Part shown: positions 1 through 8,418 of the stretch, piece after piece
Numbering within the stretch: the first letter of the stretch is position 1
Layout: each line of letters starts with the position of its first letter
From: Saxidomus purpurata
Taxonomy: Eukaryota > Mollusca > Bivalvia > Venerida > Veneridae
Direction of reading: 5' to 3'
NCBI GenBank assembly: GCA_022818135.1
Contig: JAFMSR010000018.1
Span: 3,496,331 to 3,560,330, forward strand
Length of the DNA: 64,000 nucleotides
Notes under the pieces: generated by a model
The model's database searches: none
Seen by the model: the letters and a program-made list of their open reading frames with translations, nothing else
Told to the model about the DNA's origin: nothing
Translations under genes and position numbers: made by a program

Positions 1-370
1 AAATGCATAAGGAATCAATGACCACGTCGTCAAAATGCAAATGTACTGACGTTCAGACACGCGGGCTTAGCTCTAGTTAGCTGAAAATTGACCAGTGCGT
101 AAGAAAATAATAGCACCTATGTGTTTCGTATTACATTGAAATCTGTATTTATAACCACTGTGAAGAAAGACCACCTTTGAACAAGGACCGTTGAAGCTAC
201 CTCCAGTCAGAGGTTTTTACTCACGGGTTCAACTGTACTAAAATATTAGCTCTTGGCTTCGATGTAGACTTAACACTAAGGTACATATGTAATTTATGAT
301 AAGAAAACTTCCCAAACCCATATGTTCGATAGCTATTCGACGTGAAGTTAAGACACACACTTGTGAATCA
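1..370 (+). repeat. Left copy of a diverged duplicated repeat flanking the C1q gene
   Basis: This stretch matches 3923-4387 plus 4684-4775 on the other side of the C1q gene. Shared landmarks, in order, are an AAATGCATAAGGAA start, a block around CACGTCGTCAAAATGCAAAT, GACACGCGG, CTCTAGTTAGCTGAAAATTG, an 'agaaagacca' segment, and the GATGTAGACTTAACACTA block. The copies have small indels and point changes. It may be a dispersed repeat or a segmental duplication; no coding potential is visible. Confidence 0.7.
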
Positions 371-400
371 AAACGCTCTTCTAACCAACAACTATCTTTA

Positions 401-840
401 AACAAGCAGGCCAAGATGGCCCTATATCGGTCAACTGCGACTTACGTCAATATGTGATCAAACTTAAACTCTAAACTATATGTCATAAACACAAACATTC
501 TGTTTGGCCTTGACAAGGCAAACCTTTTCACCAATTTACATGATGACTGGGTTGTAAATGTCACCTGTATGGCATACACAAGGTTCGAACTTTACCTAGA
601 TTTTATTTAGACAATTATACTGATCAAGTTTCATAACAATACAATGAAAACTGCGACCTTTATTGCATACACAATGGTTTTCTATAATTTGACCGGGTGA
701 CCTAGTTTTTGATCCCAGATGACCCATATTTAAACTTGATCTAGAATTCATCAAGGCAGTCATACTGACCAAGTTTCATGAAGATCCAGTAAGCTAAAAA
801 GATGGTCGGCGCGATTTTGAGAATAATGTATATGAAAGCA
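401..840 (-). repeat. Bivalve tandem-monomer element fragment (AGCTCACC/GGTGAGC family, reverse orientation)
   Basis: Positions about 401-440 are the reverse complement of the characteristic 3' end seen at 17545-17580 and 26560-26600 (GATATAGGGCCATCTTGGCC-like hairpin). The adjoining 540-830 contains monomers of the 'gacctagaattcatcaaggcagtca ... gaccaagtttcatgaa' type, also seen at 24180-24660 and 25420-25880. No protein is encoded. Boundaries are approximate. Confidence 0.55.
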
Positions 841-892
841 ATGGGCAGCTAGATTTCAAAGTAAAACTCTTTTTAAGTTCAATTTGTATGCA

Positions 893-1030
893 GTAAGAAG
901 GCGTCAAATCTCACAGGGTGAGAAAAAGTGTGCATTCTTACCCAGGGTCCTTTGCTTACAGGGCCGTTAGAGCAAAGGCTCCCGACTGAGCTAACCGGCG
1001 ACTTACAGATCTTCTCCCCGATTGTGATTA
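893..1030 (-). repeat. tRNA-derived SINE-like sequence
   Basis: On the minus strand there is a good RNA polymerase III A box (TAGCTCAGTCGG, from 982-993). It is followed by a degenerate B-box region and a tail resembling 'tttttctcaccctgtga', which recurs after the tRNA-like heads at 23720-23800. The B box is poor, so this is a decayed SINE rather than a functional tRNA. Confidence 0.5.
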
Positions 1031-1521
1031 AGTTCATACCGTGACATGTGCATCTGAACAAGTAGCCATGTAACGAAACAAAATACCCTCTAAACATGAC
1101 TATTCTCTGACTTAATGATACATTCTGGATAGAACACGATTTCAACTTTCAACATAAGACAGTCAGTGCGTTCCATATTCTTCAGCTGTCAAACTCGTTT
1201 CTTTTTTATTTAACAATTGTAGCATTATACATGGCAGATTGCAATGAACCATGGGCTTGCAATTAACTTATTTACGTTGTGTACACCAGTCATGATTAAT
1301 ATACATTTTGGACCATTAAGTAGCAATATACTTCATTCATTTATTTGGATTTTCTTGTGATTGGCTTCGTGGAGGTCCTGAACATACATAGCTTGTGGTA
1401 ATAAATTGCTCGAAATGTATATTGGGTTCTCTGACCAGAAAAGACCAAGATCAGCTTCTGCAGCATGTACCAGTACTGTTTGTTTTTGAATCTCTGGAAG
1501 CCAGCATAACATTATGCATGC

Positions 1522-1581
1522 TATAGTTGTATGTTTGTATTATAGTTGTATGTTTGTATTATAGTTGTATGTTTGTATTAT
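1522..1581 (+). repeat. 19-bp minisatellite, three copies
   Basis: Three near-perfect head-to-tail copies of a 19-bp unit (TATAGTTGTATGTTTGTAT) are directly visible. It lies upstream of the C1q gene. Confidence 0.85.
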
Positions 1582-1744
1582 TTAAATGTAGTTTCGTTGG
1601 TCATTGATTTGCTTTTCTTTAACATGTTTAGACCATAGAGTGTTGACTATTTAGCGGATAAACAACTGAATCGGGGTCGTGGCAAGTTTACCAGGGGAGA
1701 TATCCCAGGGCCGACCTGGTCTATAAACACTAAAAACAACAACA

Positions 1745-2150
1745 ACAATAGAAAACAGGCATCAACAGAAAAATACTCCTATTTCACTGACTAGCACCAG
1801 CATGCGTGCAACAAAAATAAACTTTATAACCGTAAGAGAACGTTATACATTTGTGTTTATTCATTCTAGAACATACACAGTGTAACACAAAATTGGATTG
1901 CTTTATTCTATAAAACATCTAGATGGGCCTCATTATTGAATACCCTGACAATAGAAAACAGGCATCAACAGAAAAATACTCCTATTTCACTGACTAGCAC
2001 CAGCATGCGTGCAACAAAAATAAACTTGATAACCGTAAGAGAACATTATACATTTGTGTTTATTCATTCTAGAACATACACAGTGTAACACAAAATTGAA
2101 TTGCTTTATTCTATAAAACATCTAGATGGGCCTCATTATTGAATACCCTG
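1745..2150 (+). repeat. 203-bp tandem duplication in the C1q upstream region
   Basis: Two adjacent copies (1745-1947 and 1948-2150) begin at ACAATAGAAAACAGGCATC and end at GAATACCCTGAC. They differ by only a few substitutions, for example 'aactttataaccg' versus 'aacttgataaccg'. Each copy contains a TATAAAA motif (about 1910 and 2112). The high identity suggests a recent duplication. The right copy ends about 75 bp before the C1q start codon, so the unit may include duplicated proximal promoter sequence. Confidence 0.9.
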
Positions 2151-2156
2151 ACTAAT

Positions 2157-2164
2157 TATATAAA
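2157..2164 (+). promoter_or_regulatory. Putative TATA box of the C1q gene
   Basis: TATATAAA lies about 63 bp upstream of the start codon at 2227, a spacing that leaves a short 5' UTR if transcription starts 25-30 bp downstream. This rests on motif and position only. Confidence 0.45.
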
Positions 2165-2226
2165 CAAAATACTAAAAATCCATTCTAAACTTACTAGACG
2201 TACCCAATATACTTAACCAATTGAAG

Positions 2227-2479
2227 ATGTTTTTGAAACAAAATCTAAAAACGGTATTGTTCATTTTTCTTTTATTTCATGGGATATATCCTGAGCCGCA
2301 TTGCTCTAAATACCATTACGAAGAGCGGCTACTAGAGAAAATGGTCAGACTGGAGTTTTCGGTAGAAAACATGAGAAAAGAAATAGAAAGCACAAAAGAA
2401 CAAACAATGAAAACGCTCGATGAACTAGAAACCGAAAGGAAATCCTGGGAGAATACATTGATGACTAAGGAACTGGCAG
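2227..2479 (+). CDS. C1q gene exon 1: signal peptide and coiled coil
   Basis: The ATG is followed by a leader with core VLFIFLLFHG and then EERLLEKMVRLEFSVENM-type heptads. The exon ends at GCAG|gtttgt after codon position 1. The donor is weak at +3 to +5, but the next exon continues in frame (G+AG gives Glu). Confidence 0.8.
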
Positions 2480-3572
2480 GTTTGTTCACATTATCTTAAC
2501 ATCATTCTCTGACAGACTGTCAGCAAAAGCTTATTTTCCTGATTTTGATTAATATACGGATTACATATAATCAATCTACCTCATACATGCATTTCTATTT
2601 ATTGACATATAGCCGGAAAGGGAGTCGAACACAATGATAACATTTTGCCGTGTTGAGATATATGTATATTAAGTTATATAAATAAAGGTACAAAATGTAT
2701 GTACATATCACATGTTTTAGTGTAAAGGCAGATAGTATTCATCCATTTTTAGTAATTTATTTACCAGGTCATTTATTGGAAATAGCAAAAGTTATGTTCG
2801 TGTCTTTCGCAAGAGTATAAAAATTATCCATATTAAATAACGCAATCATTGATAAGTGGACTTCATCAAGATGATCTGTCACAATTTTGGTAACTTCTTC
2901 CATTTAGATTTACATTTACAGGCAATTTTACACAAAATACACATCTTTTGAGAAAGACTAAAAAAGGTACGCGACGAGTAAAACCTATCCGTGCTCTTCA
3001 GACTTAAGTTTCTTAAAGTTATAATCTATTACGCCTGATGCCTGCTTGATAAAAGCGTAACTAGTTTTTCAAACACAAATAGGATCAACTCTAATATTAA
3101 CGCTATATAAATTGACCAACTTCATGCAGTGTTGAGTTTCATATCAATGTATTTTTCAGAGAAAAATCCAGGTGTTGTGTTTTCTGCAAGAAACCCTAAA
3201 GATAAATCCTTGACAAATGGTTTGATAATGGTGTACACAGAGATCATCGTGAATAAAGGCGACGGTTACAATAAAGAAAACGGCATATTCACAGTACCCC
3301 ATACAGGCATATACATGTTTGAGGTACAATTCTGCATGTATGGCGATAAAAAATTCCATTTTACCTTCCTAGCCAACGACGAGCCATTTAAGATATCATA
3401 CGTGTGGAGGAAAACCGATTTTTCCTGTTACAACTTCGATGCGGTGACATTTGTGAACAAGAACGACAACGTGAAGATGAAAATAATTTCACCCAGTTCT
3501 GGAGTAATCTTAGCAGAGGGTGATTCATACAACTGGAACACATTTTCTGGTGCTCTTATCCAAGCTCTATAG
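2227..3572 (+). CDS. Secreted coiled-coil C1q-domain-containing protein (two exons)
   Basis: Exons 2227-2479 and 3160-3572 are joined by a GT-AG phase-1 intron, giving 221 aa. Residues about 1-24 form a signal peptide (hydrophobic core LFIFLLF). Residues about 28-84 are a charged heptad-rich segment predicted to form a coiled coil for trimerisation. From about residue 89 to the end is a globular C1q domain: VVFSARNP start, GIFTVPHTGIYMFE strand pair, and a carboxyl end SGALIQAL typical of C1q beta strands. There is no collagen region, which is the usual bivalve C1qDC layout. In bivalves such proteins are soluble lectin-like recognition molecules, often immune-induced; the ligand cannot be read from sequence. 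The start at 2227 is chosen because it directly precedes the signal peptide. Introns in the same place between coiled coil and C1q domain are common in the family. Confidence 0.88.
3160..3572 (+). CDS. C1q gene exon 2: complete C1q globular domain
   Basis: The acceptor is atttttcag. The open frame runs to TAG at 3570-3572 and encodes an about 135-residue C1q/TNF-like jelly roll. The aromatic and Gly positions expected of the fold are present (GIFTVPHTGIY, CYNFDAVTF, NTFSGALI). Confidence 0.88.
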
Positions 3573-3886
3573 GAGAAGATTCGTTCCACTTGAACACAAA
3601 TATCAGACCTTCTTATTCTAGCTCCCTTCACAATTCACACTATCATAACACATTTAGGTGTGTAGTTATCCAGGAGACATAGTAATTATCAAAAAATCCA
3701 TGACATGAAATTAATATTTCTATTAATATGTTAGTTATATTTTCAGTTATTACCTGTGTTTTAGTATTTTTTACTTACAAATGTGCCACTGTTTTACCTC
3801 TTATGTATATGTAACTGAGACTTTTATTTTGTTTACTTTTGATTTGACCAAAGGAGCTAAAATGATTGGTCACATGTTCTTATGCT

Positions 3887-3892
3887 ATTAAA
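3887..3892 (+). terminator. Candidate ATTAAA polyadenylation signal for the C1q gene
   Basis: The variant hexamer ATTAAA lies 315 bp after the stop codon. No AATAAA was noticed nearer. Weak evidence. Confidence 0.25.
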
Positions 3893-4387
3893 TATTCGTT
3901 CCAAGTTTAATGAAAATTGTTAAATGCATAAGGAACCATCAATGTCAATGACCACAATGGAAATAATGGAGAATCAGTTTTCCTTTTTGTGTGTTATCCT
4001 TGGTATTGATGTGCATATCATGGTTTATAAACTTGTGTATATACTTACCTATCAACCTATGACCACTTCGTCAAAATGCAAATGTACTGATGTTCAGACA
4101 CGCGGACTTTGCTCTAGTTAGCTGAAAATTGACCAATGCATAATAAAAGAATAGCACCTTTATGTTTCGCAAGGAAGAACTTGTCTTACAGTGAAAGCTG
4201 TATTTACGGCCACCTCACAATCAAGACCACTCTATTGATAAAGGGCAGTAGGAAAAAACAGAGCACTATTGATCTATGGTATCAAATCCTGTGAAGAAAG
4301 ACCAGTCAAGAAAGACCGCAAAAGCTACTTCCAACCAGAGGTGTTTACTCACATGTTCGCTCTTGTGCCCGATGTAGACTTAACACT

Positions 4388-4683
4388 ATGTATGTAATTA
4401 GAGTTCTATCGTTGGTACCGGATAATCCATATGACCAACGCCCCCAGAAGAGGATAGTTATTTTAGGTTTTCGGAGGATAATGCAAGATACAGAAAGCGT
4501 CCCAATTCCAGAGACATCCCTGATTCTTTTACATGCCAGGTGTATAACACCAACACATGATGGGACCTCGGTTTTAAGTCTCATCCGAAAGACTATTAGT
4601 AATTTTTGTTAGTCAGCCCGGGGAATCGAACCCACAACCCCGAGATTACAAGTCTCGTACTCTACCTATTGAGCTAACCGGAC
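4388..4683 (-). mobile_element. tRNA-headed SINE inserted in a repeat, with target-site duplication
   Basis: The insert is oriented on the minus strand. Its 5' head is the tRNA-like segment 4612-4683 and its body runs to about 4388. TTAACACTA at 4379-4387 recurs at 4684-4692 and fits a target-site duplication, and the uninterrupted homologue at 268-280 has a single copy. It encodes no protein, as expected for a non-autonomous retroelement. Confidence 0.65.
4612..4683 (-). tRNA. tRNA-Thr(TGT)-like sequence, probably the SINE head or a pseudogene
   Basis: Read on the minus strand, this 72-nt segment has a D-arm box (TAGCTCAATAGG), a perfectly paired five-base anticodon stem CGAGA/TCTCG around the loop CTTGTAA (anticodon TGT), and a perfect B box GGTTCGATTCC. 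The acceptor stem has mismatches and the T stem is incomplete. No CCA is encoded. The decay and the adjoining SINE body argue against a functional tRNA. Confidence 0.5.
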
Positions 4684-4837
4684 ATTAACACTAAGGTTCA
4701 AGTGAACTATATATAGTTGGAAACTTCGCGACGTAAAGTTAAAAGACACAATTTTGAACCAAATGCTCTTCGATGAATGGAAATTTTAATGCGATGTAAA
4801 TTAAGCTATCGCAAGCCCTTTTACTATTCAATCCAGA

Positions 4838-5155
4838 AAGAGATATTTCTATCATTTCAAACAGATATCTTTCGTTTTAGTAGAGATATCTTTTTCACGA
4901 TGAGATATATCTTTTTACCACAGAAAGATATCTCCCGAACATTAAGAGATATCTCTCCTACTTACAGAGAGTTCTGTTTAACATTATTGAGAGATGACGT
5001 TCTGCTTTTGAGAGATATCTCTTAAAATTATAGAGATATCTCTCAAAATAACCGAAATATCTCTGTCAACAGAAGATATATCACTTTTTGAAATATATCT
5101 TGTTTTGCTATCGAGATATCTCTGGAACTGTAAGAGATATCTCTCAAAAGATATA
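4838..5155. repeat. Array of AGAGATATCTCT-type palindromes, block 1
   Basis: About thirteen copies of a palindromic core (AGAGATATCTCT and variants such as GAGATATATCTT) are spaced roughly 20-28 bp apart, with unrelated-looking spacers between them. The palindromes rather than the spacers are conserved. The long open frames here on both strands are by-products of the repeat. Confidence 0.85.
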
Positions 5156-5544
5156 GTTCGTACTCGAAATTGTTCGTCCAGGGTCAGTGCATCCCAAAGT
5201 CGTATTCTTAAATACTGAAAGCAGTTGTGTTTCATGTCATTGAGATTGTATCATATGACATACACAAACAAATCACATACAATTACTGAAGAGTTGATTC
5301 GATAAGGTGACGCAAAATTTAAAGATTAAGTAAAAACTACGAAAAATTGCGAAGATGAATGTCTTGATATTTTCACAAAAAGTTATGAAAGTTGTTAAAG
5401 ACATAAATAATGACACTAGTGTGTGGATAAACTTATTTCACCAGAAAATACATACATTGTAGCCACAAGTTTGGACCACCCATCCCAAATGGTCCGCCCC
5501 TACAAAACTACTACCACAACGTGACTCATGTAAATAATACATTT

Positions 5545-5550
5545 AATAAC

Positions 5551-5612
<62 letters not shown>
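5545..5612 (+). repeat. (AAT)n microsatellite
   Basis: More than 20 uninterrupted AAT/ATA units are directly visible. They lie between the two GATATC palindrome arrays. Confidence 0.95.
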
Positions 5613-5614
<2 letters not shown>

Positions 5615-5759
5615 GTCTTTATTTAAAGTCGACAAGATACAAATAACAACAAACATAAGTTAACGCGATCTTTTCTGTAGGAGGCAACTGTGACGGAATG
5701 TTCGAAAAGCTCGCGTGAGGGAGCTGTTAATATGACTAAAACATCAGTTTTTGTACCGT

Positions 5760-6035
5760 AAGAGAGATATCTCTCAATTTTGCAGAGATATCTTTGTAAA
5801 ATAAAAAGATATATCTCCAATGATATGAGATATCTCTTAACGGCCATCATAAAGATATCTTTCACCGAAACAGAGATATATCTCATGGTTAGAAAGATAT
5901 CGCTACCACTTTGAGATATATCTTTGTAAGTTTAAGAGATATCTCTCTGTTTCAACAGATATCTCTTAAACTTACATAGATATCCCCCTATCTTAGGAGA
6001 TATCTCTATGAAATCAGAAGATATCTCCATTCTGA
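5760..6035. repeat. Array of AGAGATATCTCT-type palindromes, block 2
   Basis: This is a second array of about thirteen palindromes of the same type as 4838-5155, with similar 20-24 bp spacing. The roughly 600 bp between the blocks holds the AAT microsatellite and otherwise unrecognised sequence. Together the blocks could be the two ends of one element of about 1.2 kb. Confidence 0.85.
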
Positions 6036-6950
6036 GTAATTAGCTAAATGGCTTGCGATAATAAACGGCAAGATATGCTTCTTGGTGTTATAGTATCCAA
6101 CGGAAAAGCATTTGTTAAATGTTCATTTTTTATTTTAAACCGTGTATTTGCACATGTTTCTCTACCATCGGATTGGACATACACAAGAGTCACAACAAAT
6201 ATTGTTCCTGCTATGATATATGTTTTTCCAAGCATTCTGTCAACTGTCTGAGAACATTCTTAACTTTTCTATTGCCAAGATCTGGTGTGATGCACGATGC
6301 ACAACGTATTATTGTCACTCTGTTTTATTCATCTAAAATTGATAAATTTATGCTCCGCTAAAACCCAAGAGGTGTTTGAAAGCGGCGGTAGCTCAGTTTT
6401 GCGAAATATTTGTCATTATCACGGCATAACGACTGAAAACATTTCAAGCCTCCCACCCCTTGGGTTTTAGGGAAAACATTATTCGAATATATTCATAATT
6501 CAAGTAATTAGCGGTTGTGTTTCCAGTCAAACATTGTATATTCGCGCGAAGAGGGATGCGTTACTGTGTTTCTTTAAAGTCTGAATCTTCCATTCGTTCA
6601 AGACCATCGTCGATTCAGCCTGATTAAATTATATTTCTCTACAAAAGTGTCGCGGATAAGGTGCAAGCATGGTCAGCGAATGAGTTCCTGAGCTCCTGAA
6701 AACAGCCAGTCATAAACGACATATTAAGACAGTTCCCATGCATTCAATCAGTCAACGTAGCTGAAAATCAAGTGACTAACAACAGTTATTATTTTACAGT
6801 TGAACAATGTAAGAGTTCTTTTTTCTTGCGGACTGTTTCTGAGTACAGCCGTATGGAATACCCGGTTGTATCTTTCCAAGCAGTTAAGGGATTCCAAACA
6901 GCTCTCCCCTGAGGACAATAGCCTCTCCCTCCCTGTCGCCACTTGATGCC
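6036..6950. other. Intergenic stretch with no recognised gene
   Basis: Only short shadow frames with no codon-usage or domain signal are present. A 'gcggcggtagctcag' remnant at about 6382 hints at another decayed tRNA-like element. I see nothing else. Confidence 0.5.
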
Positions 6951-6989
6951 GTAACTGGTCCTGCATTGTACAAATTCAGATCCAGATCC

Positions 6990-7440
6990 CATTTAGAATA
7001 AAATTCAGTAACCCGGTCACCAAAACTGAAAAAAGATATAAAGGCAATTGAAAAAGTTCAGCGTAGAGCCACTGGAGTTGTTGAAAATCAGATAATTGTT
7101 TCATACCAAGATAGGTTTAAAAATCTTGGGTTTACCCTCTCCTGATTACCGTAGAGAAAAAGTAGACATGGTGTAGGTATACGATATCATCAATGATATT
7201 GATAAGATTGATAAAAATAATTATTTTAAATTTTCAAATTCTGACATGAGAGGCAATTCAGTTCAGATGTTCAAATGCAATCAAAAACAACACTGAAAAG
7301 GTGCACCTTCATGTACAGCGTTGTGGATCCTTGGTATAAGCTCCGCGGCTGTCTAAAGTACCCACCCTAAATGCTGTAAGGCAAGACCTTATGAAAATTG
7401 GGAGGCCTCTAATAAGTTGCTGCCAAACGGCTATAAGTAA
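6990..7440 (+). pseudogene. Decayed LINE ORF2 carboxyl-terminal fragment (CR1/Jockey-like)
   Basis: In shifting forward frames the translation shows the motif IEKVQRRAT, then SYQDRFKNLGF, then after a frameshift YRREKVDMV, VYDIINDID, and an FxFSNSDMRGNSVQMFK-like segment. These are the familiar end-of-reverse-transcriptase motifs of non-LTR retrotransposon ORF2 proteins (IERVQRRATK..., SYEERLKxLxL...YRRxRGDMI..., TRGHxxKLxK). At least three in-frame stops and one frameshift show it is dead. The element is 5'-truncated, as is usual for LINEs. Confidence 0.75.
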
Positions 7441-7731
7441 AAATCTTCAAGTTTTAACGAGCTTTTAAATAGGAAGAGATTCAGAACTTTGGTGGAATTC
7501 AGTGTATAGTGTAATATGACAAAAATGTGTGATATAATGTGCATAGCATGATGAACTAAACAAATGTCACTACGATATAGAGTAAAAGATATTTTTAAAA
7601 AGGCAAAAGAAACCACTGGTTAAATGCACATCTGTTGTGGTATGAACAGACCGATTGTCAGGTTGGTCAAAATTGTAAGAATCTGTTCTTATGGTATCCA
7701 ATAATTTCACTCAAGTACACACATTTTCAAA

Positions 7732-8418
7732 ATGGCAGCCCCCATGAATTGGAATGTGAATAAAAACAGAAATTCTGAAAATTCTTTTGAAATGGGACGC
7801 CATGTCACGCAGAATCAAATGTTTAACATTCAAAGACACCATCGAGATCCAGCTAACAGATTTCCACATAGGTTACCGCAACAGCAACAGCCTGTCCAGA
7901 CTTTTAATCCAAGATTTCCTCCACCACTGGCACCAGGCTCGTTGCCTGTTGAAAGACCTAATTTTAGTCCCAACAGTACTATGGTGCAAAACAGGTTTCA
8001 GGCTAGAACTATGCAGCAGAATGAACAGTTTCTTAATCAAAATGTAAGGATGTCTTTTCAGGGAGAAGGAGAACCGCAACCATTTGGGCAAACTCGGATT
8101 CCACCCATGGGATATGAGCATCAAAATACATCAAATTTTCAGCTTAATCAAACATTTAATCAGCCTTCTGTTGAAAATAAAGGCCCAAATCACTTTCAGT
8201 CTTTAAATAAAGATAACTTTTCAAATGATGTGAATACCACTTACTTACATAATTCGTTACAAAATATCCAGGAGCCAGGTATACATACACAACCAACGCA
8301 TTTACAGTTGAAAACAGAGAGAGAGCGACAAGATAGAGAAGATCAGCAATGGTTGAGAACTTGGTTACACAGAAAGTCTGCAAAAATTGAAGACAACACC
8401 ACAGAAAAGACAATGAAG
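7732..8418 (+). CDS. PDCD7: PDCD7 exon 1: disordered Gln/Pro/Asn-rich N-terminal region
   Basis: This exon encodes 229 residues. Low-complexity Q/N/P-rich sequence (RLPQQQQPVQTFNPRFPPPL) is followed by a charged end (ERERQDREDQQWLRTWLHRK). That end resembles the start of the conserved region, where family members have an 'EEWLxxF' helix. It ends in phase 0 at AAG|gtattt. Confidence 0.8.

Larger units (their letters stand above)
3923..4775 (+). repeat. Right copy of the C1q-flanking duplicated repeat, split by a SINE
   Basis: This is homologous to positions 1-370. The copy is continuous to about 4387 and resumes at 4684. The 4388-4683 insert ends in a tRNA-like sequence and is bounded by TTAACACTA on both sides. 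After 4684, landmarks such as 'ttcgcgacgtaaagtta' align with 'attcgacgtgaagtta' in the left copy. Confidence 0.7.

Noticed and set aside
4612..4683. Functional tRNA-Thr gene
   Set aside because: Acceptor and T stems are mismatched, and the segment is the head of a SINE insert with a target duplication.
4777..5235. Overlapping open frames with repeated RDIS/RYIS residues on both strands
   Set aside because: They are translations of the AGAGATATCTCT palindromes; symmetrical on both strands and without domain features.
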